From Clostridiales bacterium CHKCI006 (GTDB taxonomy: Bacteria > Bacillota_I > Bacilli_A > Erysipelotrichales > Coprobacillaceae), in NCBI GenBank assembly GCA_900018345.1, contig FCNA01000021.1, positions 1 through 64,000 on the forward strand: a DNA stretch of 64,000 nt, read 5' to 3'. Below the pieces are notes generated by a model, which ran no database searches, had not been told where the DNA came from, and was given only the letters and a program-made list of their open reading frames with translations. Shown piece by piece: positions 1 to 9,620 of this stretch. How positions within the stretch are numbered: position 1 is the first letter of the stretch; every line of letters begins with the position of its first letter. The translations under genes were made by a program, and so were the position numbers.

Positions 1-32
1 AAAAACTGTGTCTTATCATAAGTTAATCGCAT
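1..32 (-). CDS. 5' end of an unknown gene, cut by the window edge
   Basis: An ATG at 32 on the minus strand follows a strong AGGAGG Shine-Dalgarno site (about 41-46) and a TATAAT-like box just upstream near 53-58. It opens a frame beginning MRLTYDKTQF that runs off the window. Ten residues are too few to identify the product. It is divergent from the gene at 188. Confidence 0.45.
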   Translation of the reverse strand, partial: MRLTYDKTQF

Positions 33-122
33 ATTCTTTTCCTCCTAGTTCCATTATAACGGATTTCGATGGCAAAAAAAATGAAAAAACGTATGGGTAT
101 GGCTTTTAGACGTGAGGTTTGT

Positions 123-128
123 TATAAT
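123..128 (+). promoter_or_regulatory. -10 box of the gene at 188
   Basis: A TATAAT box lies 59 bases before the ATG at 188 and implies a leader of about 52 bases. No good -35 hexamer is visible, so the promoter is called on the -10 box alone. Confidence 0.45.
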
Positions 129-187
129 AGGAAGGAAAGATGTCGAAAGACTTTTTTTATTTCATGGATTGAAAGGGAGTCATACGC

Positions 188-1450
188 ATGAAAAAAAGAA
201 AAAGAAAAACTGAAAAGAACAATTCCTTCCTTTTTCAGGTCGTCGCCTGTGTCGTCGTCTTTGTTCTGTTATATATCGGTATCCCGCGCATCTACGGATT
301 AATGAAAGAGTCCAGCTTTCGTGAGACCATGAGCAGTCTGGAAAGCAATATTCCGGTCAGTACCGATCTAAGCGAACTGGTCAATCGGACCGCAGTCGAA
401 AATCATTGTTACATTCAGATTACGAATCAGGACGGAACGCTGAACTACCAGTCACCGGTCATCGCCATGAATCAAAGCCAGCTCTACGAAACGAATTCGA
501 CCACTTCCGGTGGTACCGCTGTGCAAGTCAGTGTTCAATTCTCACAGGATGATGTCCTCTTCCTGAATCGTGTCCTGCTCATTAGTTTGCCCCTCATTGG
601 TTTGATCCTGATTGGCATCCTGGCACTCATTCAGTATCTGCGGCGCTCTTCCAGCCAGGATGATTTTACCAGCCTGCGGCAAGCCAGCGAAGACATGCTG
701 GCCTTAAAACCACGGGCCCGGCTCAAACTGGCAGGTGCCAGCGGCAACAAAAAGCGCTTTGTGGATAATATAAATGCCCTCTATCAGCAGCTCATCTTCA
801 GTTTAGAGACCAACTCCAACCAGTCTAAAGAAAACAGGGATACAGAAGAAAAAACGCTCCACGCCTTGAAGGCTGCCAGCCAAAAACTCAAGGTTCCCGT
901 GGATGATTTGATCACTCTTGTCAACAATATGATTCAAAACAAAGGTCAGTACCGCAATCATCAGGTTTATCTGATCGAAGCAAAGGTCAAGCTCGAAGAT
1001 CTCAAAGAGACACTGACACAAACGCTGGAAAATGGCCTGACTGAAAGCGAGGCCATTACGATTCAAGTGGATTTAAAAGATTACTTTGCCCGTTTGGCCA
1101 GTCAATACAAAACCCATAGTTTGCACAAGAAAGTGCATATTCAATGTCAGATCGAAGATCATCTGCCGATGGAAGTCAATGACTTGCTTTTCCGCAAGGC
1201 CTTTGATCACATGATGCATTTCATCCTCGCTCAAGTCGAGGAACAGTCCACCATCATCATTCAGAATGATCACTATGAAATTACCATTGCTTATCAAGGC
1301 GCCTGCCTGACCAACAAGAGCATCCAGACCGTTTTAGATCAGGATGAAGACCTGAAACAATTCCATCAGTTACTGCAAACGCTGCAATTCTATTGTGATT
1401 TTGAACGAACCCCTAAAAAAGACGGAATGCAATTTATCTTCCATTTTTAA
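188..1450 (+). CDS. Degenerate sensor histidine kinase-like membrane protein
   Basis: This 420-residue protein has the layout of a membrane sensor kinase: a basic N-terminus, a transmembrane segment at about 15-37, an extracytoplasmic part to about 125, a second transmembrane segment at about 127-150 and a cytoplasmic half. Residues 231-238 read SQKLKVPV and align with the HisKA H-box pattern SHELKTPL, but the phospho-acceptor histidine is Gln232. The region around 340-370 resembles an HATPase N-box without the asparagines, and no DxGxG motif follows. The protein therefore probably cannot autophosphorylate and may sense or scaffold. No response regulator gene is adjacent on this side. The ATG follows GAAAGGGAG. 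The family assignment is inferred from layout and the H-box remnant. Confidence 0.75.
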   Translation: MKKRKRKTEKNNSFLFQVVACVVVFVLLYIGIPRIYGLMKESSFRETMSSLESNIPVSTDLSELVNRTAVENHCYIQITNQDGTLNYQSPVIAMNQSQLYETNSTTSGGTAVQVSVQFSQDDVLFLNRVLLISLPLIGLILIGILALIQYLRRSSSQDDFTSLRQASEDMLALKPRARLKLAGASGNKKRFVDNINALYQQLIFSLETNSNQSKENRDTEEKTLHALKAASQKLKVPVDDLITLVNNMIQNKGQYRNHQVYLIEAKVKLEDLKETLTQTLENGLTESEAITIQVDLKDYFARLASQYKTHSLHKKVHIQCQIEDHLPMEVNDLLFRKAFDHMMHFILAQVEEQSTIIIQNDHYEITIAYQGACLTNKSIQTVLDQDEDLKQFHQLLQTLQFYCDFERTPKKDGMQFIFHF

Positions 1451-1474
1451 AGACCCTGGCCAGGGTCTTTTTTA
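1451..1474. terminator. Bidirectional terminator between converging genes
   Basis: A near-perfect inverted repeat AAGACCCTGG/CCAGGGTCTT, flanked by T-rich sequence on both strands, sits between the stop at 1450 and the converging gene that ends at 1472. Confidence 0.85.
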
Positions 1475-2212
1475 GATTTGGCCTTTTATTTTGGCCTTGA
1501 GGTAGGCAAAATACTCTCGGGTATAAAACACCGGGCTGGTCAGATGTGGCGCTGAGGTTCCAAATCCATATGCCTCCAGTCCAAGCTGACGAGCCATTCT
1601 GACCGAACGACAAAGGTGAAAGGAATTCGTGACGATCCCCACTCGCCACCCAGATAAATCAAAACGGGAAATGGCGAAACTGAGATTCTCATAGGTGGAA
1701 GTGGACTGATCTTCCTGTAGGATCCGCTCACTAGAAATGCCATGGGCAACCAGATAATCATGCATGGCCTGCGCTTCACTGATCCACTCATCCGGCCCCT
1801 GTCCCCCGCAAACGATAAAGAAGGCCTGGGGATGATCCTGCCCGACGCGTAACGCTTCATCCAGGCGTCGCTTTAACGAAAGGGATAAACGATCCCCAAA
1901 TAAGCCTGCACCTAAAATAATTAGTGCATCCAGCGATTCAGGTTTCTTTTCATGGGCGCTCAAAACAAGTCGCCGTTCCACCCAGACAAAAGAGATGAGA
2001 AAAAGGATCAGTACAATACGAACCAACCACAACAGAAAGTCTGGTAAAACCAGCCATCCCATCACATGAAGCAATCCATAGAGAAAAAGAAGCAGACCCG
2101 CAAAAGCAAAGAAACGGGCAAAGCTGACACGTCTACGCATGATCTTTAACACAAGATAATATCCGATACTCACTAAACCGCCAATCATCACGAGTATTTC
2201 AAACAACGTCAT
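1472..2212 (-). CDS. YdcF/SanA-family membrane protein (DUF218)
   Basis: The 246-residue protein has three hydrophobic segments at about 5-25, 34-54 and 56-77, then a DUF218 domain from about residue 94. Family motifs are visible: a GGQG turn at 136-139, an EAQAM segment near 146 and DQSTSTYEN near 168-176. Members of the ElyC/SanA/YdcF family are linked to envelope integrity, but their chemistry is poorly defined and no substrate can be read here. The purine-rich AAGGGGG lies very close to the ATG at 2212, so a TTG six bases further in is a possible alternative start. It lies downstream of cutC on the same strand, behind a hairpin. Confidence 0.8.
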   Translation of the reverse strand: MTLFEILVMIGGLVSIGYYLVLKIMRRRVSFARFFAFAGLLLFLYGLLHVMGWLVLPDFLLWLVRIVLILFLISFVWVERRLVLSAHEKKPESLDALIILGAGLFGDRLSLSLKRRLDEALRVGQDHPQAFFIVCGGQGPDEWISEAQAMHDYLVAHGISSERILQEDQSTSTYENLSFAISRFDLSGWRVGIVTNSFHLCRSVRMARQLGLEAYGFGTSAPHLTSPVFYTREYFAYLKAKIKGQI

Positions 2213-2226
2213 TCCCCCTTAGCTAA

Positions 2227-2250
2227 ATAACCGCCACTAAAGGCGGTTAT
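2227..2250 (-). terminator. Hairpin terminator after cutC
   Basis: The stem ATAACCGCC/GGCGGTTAT with a six-base loop directly follows the cutC stop. The following T stretch is short, so termination may be partial. Confidence 0.6.
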
Positions 2251-2252
2251 GA

Positions 2253-2996
2253 TCAAATACTATTCACTAATTCTTTGACGAGATCCAGACTCACCAGATC
2301 ATAGCAGTCTGCGAACTCCCCTGTCGCATAGGCATAGGTGACTTTTTCATTGATGTGGGTCGTTGGATCCTTGCGCCATGCCTTGCAGGAAGAATGCACC
2401 TGGAAAATGCCTGTGTCGTCCATCAGTTTTCTGGCATTCGTAGCATTCACGCCGCTGCCAGCCAAAATCTCGATCTGATCCCCGAACCGGCTTTGCAGCT
2501 GGGCGATCAGCGCACTGCCTTCAGGTGCTTTGGCCGCTAGCCCGCTTGTCAAAACACGATCCGCCCCTAATGCAATCAGCTGTTCCATGGTTGTAAAAGG
2601 ATCTTTGCAGCAGTCAAAGGCACGATGGAAAACGGCTTCTTTGCCATACTGATGAATCAACGTGATCATCGCCTGGTTTCGATCGACATCCAGACTGCCG
2701 TCTTCATTTAAGAAGCCAAAAGCAATCCCGTCTGCGCCGGCTTCCAGCAGCTCCTTTGCCTCTGCCATCATGACCTCTGCCTCTTTCTCACTATAGCAGA
2801 AGCCTGCACCGCGCGGACGCACCATGGCAATGACCGGGATACTCACTGCCGCTTTGGTCAGCTTTAAGGTTCCGGTACTTGGTGTTAAGCCGCCTAAATG
2901 CAGCGCACTATTCAATTCAATGCGGTCAGCGCCGCCTAAATGAGCCTGCAGGGCATCCTCATAGCTCCCGCAGCATACTTCAATGATTCTTTTCAT
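2253..2996 (-). CDS. cutC: CutC family protein
   Basis: The protein begins MKRIIEVCCGS and has the CutC TIM-barrel pattern, including GGADRIELNSAL, a PRGAGFCYS segment and a FHRAFD motif. CutC was named for copper homeostasis, but its biochemical role is unsettled. The frame opens further upstream at a TTG, but the ATG at 2996 has a GGGGGA ribosome site eight bases before it and matches the family N-terminus, giving 247 residues. It follows nadE by about 30 bases and is probably cotranscribed with it. Confidence 0.88.
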   Translation of the reverse strand: MKRIIEVCCGSYEDALQAHLGGADRIELNSALHLGGLTPSTGTLKLTKAAVSIPVIAMVRPRGAGFCYSEKEAEVMMAEAKELLEAGADGIAFGFLNEDGSLDVDRNQAMITLIHQYGKEAVFHRAFDCCKDPFTTMEQLIALGADRVLTSGLAAKAPEGSALIAQLQSRFGDQIEILAGSGVNATNARKLMDDTGIFQVHSSCKAWRKDPTTHINEKVTYAYATGEFADCYDLVSLDLVKELVNSI

Positions 2997-3026
2997 TCTG
3001 ATTCCCCCATTTCTATTCAATGATCC

Positions 3027-4928
3027 TCAATTGTCTTCTTCCTCTATCTGTTCGAGCCACAGACGGCTGCTTGCTTCACTAGGCATACGCCAGTCTGCCC
3101 TTGGACTCAGGGACACACTGCCGACCTTGATACCATCCGGTACACAGTTGCGCTTGAACTGCTGGGCAAAGAAACGGCGATAGAAGATCTTCATGGTTTC
3201 TCTGATCTCTGTCTTCTTGTCTTCCCCGAATGCCAGTTTGGCTAAAAGGTCGATCTTTTCAGGTGTGAAATGATGACGTAAGAAGTAATAAAGGAAGAAA
3301 TCATGATAAATATACTGTCCAATGGTCTTTTCTGTTTTCTGTACGATCTGGCCGCTCTCATCCGGTGGTAATAATTCTGGTGAGACCGGTGTATCCATAA
3401 TGTCCAATAAGGTCTGTTTCAATTTCTCTGAAGCAAATTCATGCGCATAGGTATTCACCAGATAACGCACTAAGGTCTTAGGAATCGAAGCATTCACGGC
3501 ATACATGGACATATGATCCCCGTTATAAGTACAGAAACCCAAAGCCATCTCAGAAAGATCGCCTGTTCCAATGACGATCCCGCCTTCCTGATTGGCCAGA
3601 TCCATTAAGATCTGCGTTCTCTCACGTGCCTGCACATTCTCATAAGTGACATCGTGATCGTTGATATCATGACCGATATCCTTCATATGTACCTTGCAGG
3701 CTTCAACGATACTGATTTCCTTTAAGGTCGCGCCCATCTCCCGAATCATGCTCAACGCATTCTGATAAGTTCGATCCGTGGTCCCAAAACCAGGCATGGT
3801 GACCGCGATAATGCCCTTTGGATCAAGCTGGTTTTGCTGGAAGGCCTGATAGGTGATCAGCAGCGCCAAGGTGGAATCCAAACCGCCGGAAATCCCGATC
3901 ACGGCTTTTCGACAATGGATCTTTTTTAAGCGCATCGCCAAGGCTTTCGACTGGATCCGCATGATCTCCAGACAGCGTTCACGACTCGAACGCGGTACAA
4001 ATGGAGTTGGTGAGATGGCATAAGTTGGCTGGACAGAAACAGGCGTAGAAGCAATTCTGACAATCAGCGCCTCCTGTGTACTGCCCTCTTCACTCATTGT
4101 TTGAAATTTCTCACGTTCCTTATTGGCTTTCTCCAGATCGATCTCTGAGCTGACGATGGTCTTGTCGATAGTGGAGACACGCAGCTTAGACCCATCGGCA
4201 ATCATCAGATGGCCGCAGCACAGCATATCACTCGTGCTTTCGTATTCTCCCTGACTGGCATACACATAACCAAAGGCACATTTACTGGCCTGCATCCGCA
4301 CCAGCATCTCGCGGTAGGCTTTCTTGCCGATCAGTTCGTCACTGGCAGACAGATTGACCACCACATTTGCTCCGCGCAGAAAATGATTGGTTGAAACCGG
4401 TGTGCTGACCCAGAGATCCTCACAGATCTCGGCCGCAACCTTAGCTCCCGTCGTTATATCCTCGATCATCAGACGGTTGGAAAAAGGAATCTTTTCTCCC
4501 TGCCATTCATGCATCTCATTTTTGATCTCACGGGCTGAACTGAACCAACGCCGTTCATAGAACTCATTATAGCCTGGCAGGAAGGTTTTCGCCTGAAAGC
4601 CCAGCACTTTCCCCTGAAAAATAAAGGCAGCCGTATTATATAATTTCCCTTCATGACGCATGGGCAGTCCTACCGCCACTAACATATTGCCGGGTAATTG
4701 CTCACATAAGGTTTTCAGCCCCTGTTCACAGGCCTGCTGCAGCAATGTCTCATAAAAAAGATCCTGACAGCTATAACCGCATAAGGATAATTCTCCAAAG
4801 ACTAATAGCTGTGTTTGACCTTCTAGACGTTTTGCAACCTCGATCATTTTTTCAACATTATGCTTCACATCCGCGATCTCCGTCTGAATGCAGGCGGCAC
4901 TGACGCGATAAAATCCATGATTCAACAT
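3027..4928 (-). CDS. nadE: Glutamine-dependent NAD+ synthetase
   Basis: This two-domain enzyme makes NAD+ from deamido-NAD+, ATP and glutamine in the cytosol. The N-terminal nitrilase-type glutaminase carries a Glu-Lys-Cys triad in GELSLCGY, FQAKTFLPGYNE and AAEICEDLW. The C-terminal ATP-pyrophosphatase domain shows SGGLDST and a GTGDLSE motif. The length of about 633 residues fits the long glutamine-using form. A GTG twelve bases upstream overlaps the ribosome site AAGGAG, so the ATG at 4928 is preferred. cutC follows closely on the same strand. Confidence 0.95.
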   Translation of the reverse strand: MLNHGFYRVSAACIQTEIADVKHNVEKMIEVAKRLEGQTQLLVFGELSLCGYSCQDLFYETLLQQACEQGLKTLCEQLPGNMLVAVGLPMRHEGKLYNTAAFIFQGKVLGFQAKTFLPGYNEFYERRWFSSAREIKNEMHEWQGEKIPFSNRLMIEDITTGAKVAAEICEDLWVSTPVSTNHFLRGANVVVNLSASDELIGKKAYREMLVRMQASKCAFGYVYASQGEYESTSDMLCCGHLMIADGSKLRVSTIDKTIVSSEIDLEKANKEREKFQTMSEEGSTQEALIVRIASTPVSVQPTYAISPTPFVPRSSRERCLEIMRIQSKALAMRLKKIHCRKAVIGISGGLDSTLALLITYQAFQQNQLDPKGIIAVTMPGFGTTDRTYQNALSMIREMGATLKEISIVEACKVHMKDIGHDINDHDVTYENVQARERTQILMDLANQEGGIVIGTGDLSEMALGFCTYNGDHMSMYAVNASIPKTLVRYLVNTYAHEFASEKLKQTLLDIMDTPVSPELLPPDESGQIVQKTEKTIGQYIYHDFFLYYFLRHHFTPEKIDLLAKLAFGEDKKTEIRETMKIFYRRFFAQQFKRNCVPDGIKVGSVSLSPRADWRMPSEASSRLWLEQIEEEDN

Positions 4929-4985
4929 CTTGATCTTCACTCCTTCTCTATGTTTATTCTATACGAAAGAAAGACAAGATGCAAA

Positions 4986-5014
4986 TAAAAAAGAGACTCC
5001 TCAAAGGAGCCTCT
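4986..5014 (-). terminator. Terminator after the rubrerythrin gene
   Basis: Read on the minus strand, the stem AGAGGCTCC/GGAGTCTCT with a five-base loop is followed by six T residues directly downstream of the stop at 5023. Confidence 0.9.
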
Positions 5015-5022
5015 GATTTAGC

Positions 5023-5568
5023 TTAACCGAAATATCTCTTTAATAAACCAGCAAAAGCTTTACCATGTCTAGCTTCATCTCTAGCCATTTCATGAACAGT
5101 GTCATGGATGGCATCTAAGTTCGCTTCTTTAGCACGTTTTGCTAAGTCTACTTTACCAGCGGTTGCACCATTTTCAGCAGCAACACGTAATTCCAGGTTT
5201 TTCTTCGTAGAATCGGTTACCACTTCACCTAATAATTCAGCGAATTTCGCAGCATGTTCAGCTTCTTCCCAAGCCGCTTTTTCATAGTATAAACCGATTT
5301 CTGGGTAACCTTCACGATGTGCAACACGAGCCATTGCTAAGTACATACCAACTTCTGAGCATTCACCTTCAAAGTTAGAACGTAAATCTGCGATGATGTC
5401 TTCAGAAACACCTTTCGCAACACCAACAACGTGTTCTGCTGCCCAAGTCATCTCAGTATCTTCCTGTTTGATGAATTTTTCTTTACCTACTTTACAAACT
5501 GGGCATACTTCAGGTGCTTCGTCACCTTCGTAAACATAACCGCAAACACTACATACAAATTTTGCCAT
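5023..5568 (-). CDS. Reverse rubrerythrin
   Basis: The 181-residue protein reduces peroxide in anaerobes. Its rubredoxin domain is at the N-terminus (CSVCGY and CPVCK within residues 6-26), followed by a ferritin-like four-helix diiron domain with E-E/ExxH motifs such as EAEHAAKF and DEARHGKAF. In classical rubrerythrin the rubredoxin is C-terminal, so this is the reverse type described in clostridia. The ATG follows AGGAGG. A TATAAT box lies at 5589-5594 on the minus strand, and the gene is monocistronic with its own terminator. Oxygen or peroxide control is likely from family knowledge but not proven here. Confidence 0.93.
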   Translation of the reverse strand: MAKFVCSVCGYVYEGDEAPEVCPVCKVGKEKFIKQEDTEMTWAAEHVVGVAKGVSEDIIADLRSNFEGECSEVGMYLAMARVAHREGYPEIGLYYEKAAWEEAEHAAKFAELLGEVVTDSTKKNLELRVAAENGATAGKVDLAKRAKEANLDAIHDTVHEMARDEARHGKAFAGLLKRYFG

Positions 5569-5588
5569 TTTGATTTCCTCCTTTTACA

Positions 5589-5594
5589 ATTATA
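5589..5594 (-). promoter_or_regulatory. -10 box of the rubrerythrin gene
   Basis: TATAAT on the minus strand lies about 20 bases before the start codon. The surrounding AT-rich sequence only partly resembles a PerR box (about 10 of 15 positions), so no operator is claimed. Confidence 0.4.
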
Positions 5595-5618
5595 GTTTAA
5601 TGCATTTTCCATTTTTTG

Positions 5619-5642
5619 AAAAGGTATTTGCACCTTTTTTTT
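5619..5642 (+). other. Terminator-like hairpin upstream of rubrerythrin
   Basis: On the plus strand, AAAAGGT-six bases-ACCTTTT is followed by several more T residues, which is the form of a Rho-independent terminator. No plus-strand gene precedes it. It lies just upstream of the minus-strand rubrerythrin promoter, so it could insulate that promoter, be an operator, or end an unseen antisense RNA. Confidence 0.45.
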
Positions 5643-5733
5643 ACAAATTATTGCATCTACAGCCTGACGTGGCAAAAAAAATCCGCTAAGCATGGAGATT
5701 TTTTAAAAAAATCCTTTATCTATCGAAATTTTC

Positions 5734-5742
5734 TGATATAAT
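5734..5742 (+). promoter_or_regulatory. Extended -10 promoter of the queuosine gene cluster
   Basis: TGATATAAT is an extended -10 element about 45 bases before the ATG at 5787. The -35 region is poor, as is usual for extended -10 promoters. Confidence 0.5.
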
Positions 5743-5786
5743 AGTGGACGGTATTTCGTCATTTTTGTTTGAAGGAGAGTTGATTT

Positions 5787-6125
5787 ATGGATAGTATGAT
5801 TACACAATGTTTGAATAAGACTGAAATCACAGCACCATGCAATCAAAATAGCCATTTTGATTCATTATCAAAAGAAAAACAGGAACAGCTCATCGAATGG
5901 TGCAAAGCAAATTTCAATGCAATTAAGACATTTAATGATGGCGTCACCTCATTTGATCTGAAAAAAGCCTTCTCTTGTGATCCTAAAGGATTTTATATTA
6001 CCAATGGACAGTTGAAGGGCGCCATGGAAAAAGCCGGTTTCTCATTAAAAGCAACCCGCGATGGGGTCAATGCGAAATTCAATATTTCCAAAACTTCACC
6101 GTTCTTTAAAAAAGAAACTGTGTAA
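5787..6125 (+). CDS. Small hypothetical protein ahead of tgt
   Basis: I do not recognise this 112-residue protein. It is soluble, with a short middle segment (about 60-90) containing YITNGQLKGAMEKAGF, which resembles small phage-type proteins whose function is unknown. It has a good Shine-Dalgarno site (GAAGGAGAG) and its own extended -10 promoter. A weak hairpin, AAACTG/CAGTTT followed by T residues, overlaps its stop, and tgt begins 37 bases later. It may therefore be the first gene of the tgt transcript or a separate short transcript. Confidence 0.75.
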   Translation: MDSMITQCLNKTEITAPCNQNSHFDSLSKEKQEQLIEWCKANFNAIKTFNDGVTSFDLKKAFSCDPKGFYITNGQLKGAMEKAGFSLKATRDGVNAKFNISKTSPFFKKETV

Positions 6126-6149
6126 ACAGTTTTTTTCTTTATCATGTAA

Positions 6150-7298
<1,149 letters not shown>

Positions 7299-7299
7299 T

Positions 7300-8328
7300 A
7301 TGATGAAATTAAGTGATTTTGATTTTGATCTGCCTGAAGAACTGATTGCCCAGACCCCTTTAGATAAACGGGATCATTCCCGTTTGATGATCGTCGATCG
7401 CGCAAATCAAAAGATCGAGGATAAACATTTCTATGATATCCTCGATTATCTCAAACCAACGGACATTCTGGTACGTAATAATACCAAGGTCATCCCGGCG
7501 CGCTTATACGGAACCAAAGAAGAAACCAACGGTCATGTTGAAGTGCTGCTGCTCAAAGATCTGGGTCATTCCAGGTGGGAGTGTCTGGTGGGGAATGCCA
7601 AGATCGTGAAGGTAGGAACGATCATTACTTTTGGTAATGGTGAACTGAAGGCGAAGTGTCTTGAAGTCAGAGATGAAGGGATTCGTATCTTTGAGATGAT
7701 CCATGAAGGTATTTTCTATGAAGTCCTTGATCACCTGGGAACCATGCCGCTTCCGCCTTATATCAAGGCAAAGTTAAAAGATCCTGATCGTTATAATACG
7801 GTCTATGCCAAAGTGGAAGGCTCTGCCGCTGCGCCAACGGCCGGCTTGCATTTTACCGATGAGATCCTTGCCAAGATCAAAGCAAAAGGCATTCAGATCG
7901 TGGATGTGACGCTGCATGTCGGACTGGGAACCTTCCGTCCGGTCAAAACAGACAATGTTTTGGAACATCACATGCATAGCGAATTTTATATGATCTCCAA
8001 GGAAGCCGCCGATACGCTCAATCAGGCGAAGGCGAATGGTCAGCGCATCATTGCGGTGGGAACGACTTCAACCCGTGTTTTAGAATCCTGCTATACCAAA
8101 TATCACTGTTTCAAAGAGACGGCAGAGGACACGGATATCTTTATCTATCCGGGCTACACCTACAAAGCCATCGATGGCCTGATCACAAATTTCCATCTGC
8201 CTAAGTCGACTTTGATCATGCTGGTGAGCGCATTGGCAGGAAAAGAGCTGATCATGAAAGCTTATCATCATGCCGTTGAAGAACGTTATCGCTTCTTCTC
8301 GTTTGGCGATTCCATGTTGATCCTATGA
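7300..8328 (+). CDS. queA: S-adenosylmethionine:tRNA ribosyltransferase-isomerase
   Basis: QueA moves the ribosyl group of SAM to preQ1-tRNA to form epoxyqueuosine. The 342-residue protein begins [18 protein letters not shown] and contains the family stretches [20 protein letters not shown] and [12 protein letters not shown]. The ATG at 7300 is preceded nine bases upstream by GAAAGGG inside tgt; an ATG three bases later is also possible. The gene ends in an ATGA overlap with queH. Confidence 0.96.
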   Translation: MMKLSDFDFDLPEELIAQTPLDKRDHSRLMIVDRANQKIEDKHFYDILDYLKPTDILVRNNTKVIPARLYGTKEETNGHVEVLLLKDLGHSRWECLVGNAKIVKVGTIITFGNGELKAKCLEVRDEGIRIFEMIHEGIFYEVLDHLGTMPLPPYIKAKLKDPDRYNTVYAKVEGSAAAPTAGLHFTDEILAKIKAKGIQIVDVTLHVGLGTFRPVKTDNVLEHHMHSEFYMISKEAADTLNQAKANGQRIIAVGTTSTRVLESCYTKYHCFKETAEDTDIFIYPGYTYKAIDGLITNFHLPKSTLIMLVSALAGKELIMKAYHHAVEERYRFFSFGDSMLIL

Positions 8329-8972
8329 TAAACAAGCTCCCACAAAATATTTATAACGCACAGCTCAAAGAACTCTATGCCATCCATCAAAGCGGACGCA
8401 AACCGCGCCTGCTTCTGCATGCCTGCTGTGGTCCCTGTGCATCCAGTGTGCTGGTACAGCTCTATGACTATTTTGATATCACGATCTTTTACACGAATTC
8501 CAATATCTATCCGGCCAGTGAATATACACGCCGTTTAGCGGAGCTCAAAGCTTTCCTGCCTCACTTCAATCAAGACTACCATGCCAATGTCAAACTGATT
8601 GAGGATGTCTATGACCCACAGGCGGCACTTAAGATCTTAGCACCGCATGCTCACGACAAAGAAGGCGGCCAGCGCTGCCATCTCTGCTATGAGATGCGGA
8701 TCCGCAAAGCCATGGCATATGCCAGTGCGCATCATTTTGAATACTGCACCACCGTGCTGACTTTGAGCCGTTTAAAAAATTCACGGGTGATCAACGAGAT
8801 TGCCCTGAAAGTCAGTCAGGATTATCCGGAAGTACATTATTTCTTTTCAGACTTTAAAAAAAATAAAGGGATCGATCTATCCATTGATCTGACCACCCTC
8901 TATGATATGTACCGCCAGGATTATTGCGGCTGTGTTTACAGTTATCACAAAAACAGCGAATCAACCAAATGA
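8325..8972 (+). CDS. queH: Epoxyqueuosine reductase QueH
   Basis: QueH (DUF208) performs the last step to queuosine, reducing epoxyqueuosine in tRNA, and replaces QueG in many anaerobes. The 215-residue protein has paired cysteines in [10 protein letters not shown] (about residues 32-41), a CHLCYEMR segment and a C-terminal YCGCVYSY motif, consistent with the iron-sulfur and diiron sites of the family. Its ATG overlaps the queA stop by four bases. The earlier preQ1-making genes (queC/D/E/F) are not in this window. Confidence 0.93.
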   Translation: MINKLPQNIYNAQLKELYAIHQSGRKPRLLLHACCGPCASSVLVQLYDYFDITIFYTNSNIYPASEYTRRLAELKAFLPHFNQDYHANVKLIEDVYDPQAALKILAPHAHDKEGGQRCHLCYEMRIRKAMAYASAHHFEYCTTVLTLSRLKNSRVINEIALKVSQDYPEVHYFFSDFKKNKGIDLSIDLTTLYDMYRQDYCGCVYSYHKNSESTK

Positions 8973-8986
8973 TTCGCTGTTTTTAT
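8951..8986. terminator. Bidirectional terminator after queH
   Basis: The stem AAACAGCGAATCA/TGATTCGCTGTTT is flanked by A and T runs and serves both queH and the converging gene that ends at 8983. Confidence 0.92.
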
Positions 8987-9423
8987 GTGTCCTGTGCTTC
9001 CTTGCTTTCCAGCCAATGACGAAAACGTCGATAGCTGGTATTTCCCTTACAGAAGTCCAGGATGCCTAATGAATCATCGATCCGAATGCGATGATCCTCC
9101 ATAATTTTTTCCATCTCGCCTAAAAACGGCAAGGCTTTCTGGCAGACCATGGAGACATTCTGACGATCCTTTAAGTCAAAGTCAATACGGATATGATAGA
9201 AGATGCGGTCCCCCTTACCGGCAGAACGGCGATACCCTAAACGCACCCCGTTCAAGTCGTCATACGAAATGGTTTCCAGATGTGTTTCCTGCCCCTCATC
9301 CAAGACATACTGGATATGATCATGACCGATTCGACAAATTTCCTTAATTCTTCTCCCTAAACTTGTCAACCGTTTTTTGATCTGCAGAGGTTCGTCGCCA
9401 ATCTCAAGATATACGCCTAACAT
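8983..9423 (-). CDS. Hypothetical protein
   Basis: I do not recognise this 146-residue cytosolic protein. It is rich in charged residues, has no transmembrane segment or signal peptide, and no clear catalytic motif. The start follows AGAAGGTG, and a near-consensus promoter lies upstream (9450-9478). It is a single-gene transcript bounded by the shared terminator with queH. Confidence 0.75.
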   Translation of the reverse strand: MLGVYLEIGDEPLQIKKRLTSLGRRIKEICRIGHDHIQYVLDEGQETHLETISYDDLNGVRLGYRRSAGKGDRIFYHIRIDFDLKDRQNVSMVCQKALPFLGEMEKIMEDHRIRIDDSLGILDFCKGNTSYRRFRHWLESKEAQDT

Positions 9424-9449
9424 AAATACACCTTCTTTCTGTAAAAAAT

Positions 9450-9478
9450 ATTATACAATGAAGCAGTCTAAAAGACAA
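9450..9478 (-). promoter_or_regulatory. Promoter of the hypothetical gene at 8983
   Basis: On the minus strand TTGTCT, a 17-base spacer and TATAAT are present about 27 bases before the start codon. Confidence 0.7.
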
Positions 9479-9580
9479 GTAATATGAGAAAGATTTCACA
9501 AATATTTAACTATATTTCTAAATATTTCATTACTTTTATATGATTTTCTATAATTTTTTGTCTAAATTATTTTATGCATG

Positions 9581-9614
9581 AAAAAAAAGAAGGTGAAAAG
9601 CATCCACCTTCTTC
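9581..9614 (-). terminator. Terminator after the tandem EIIB gene
   Basis: On the minus strand the stem GAAGGTG/CACCTTC with a nine-base loop is followed by eight T residues, directly after the stop at 9621. Confidence 0.85.
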
Positions 9615-9620
9615 ATTTAT

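Noticed and set aside
803-1297. Minus-strand ORFs inside the first gene
   Set aside because: They are shadows of the well-supported plus-strand frame, without ribosome sites.
5585-5610. PerR box at the rubrerythrin promoter
   Set aside because: Only about 10 of 15 consensus positions match in very AT-rich DNA, which is expected by chance.
5570-5786. preQ1 riboswitch ahead of the queuosine genes
   Set aside because: None of the conserved preQ1 aptamer segments could be found in this stretch.
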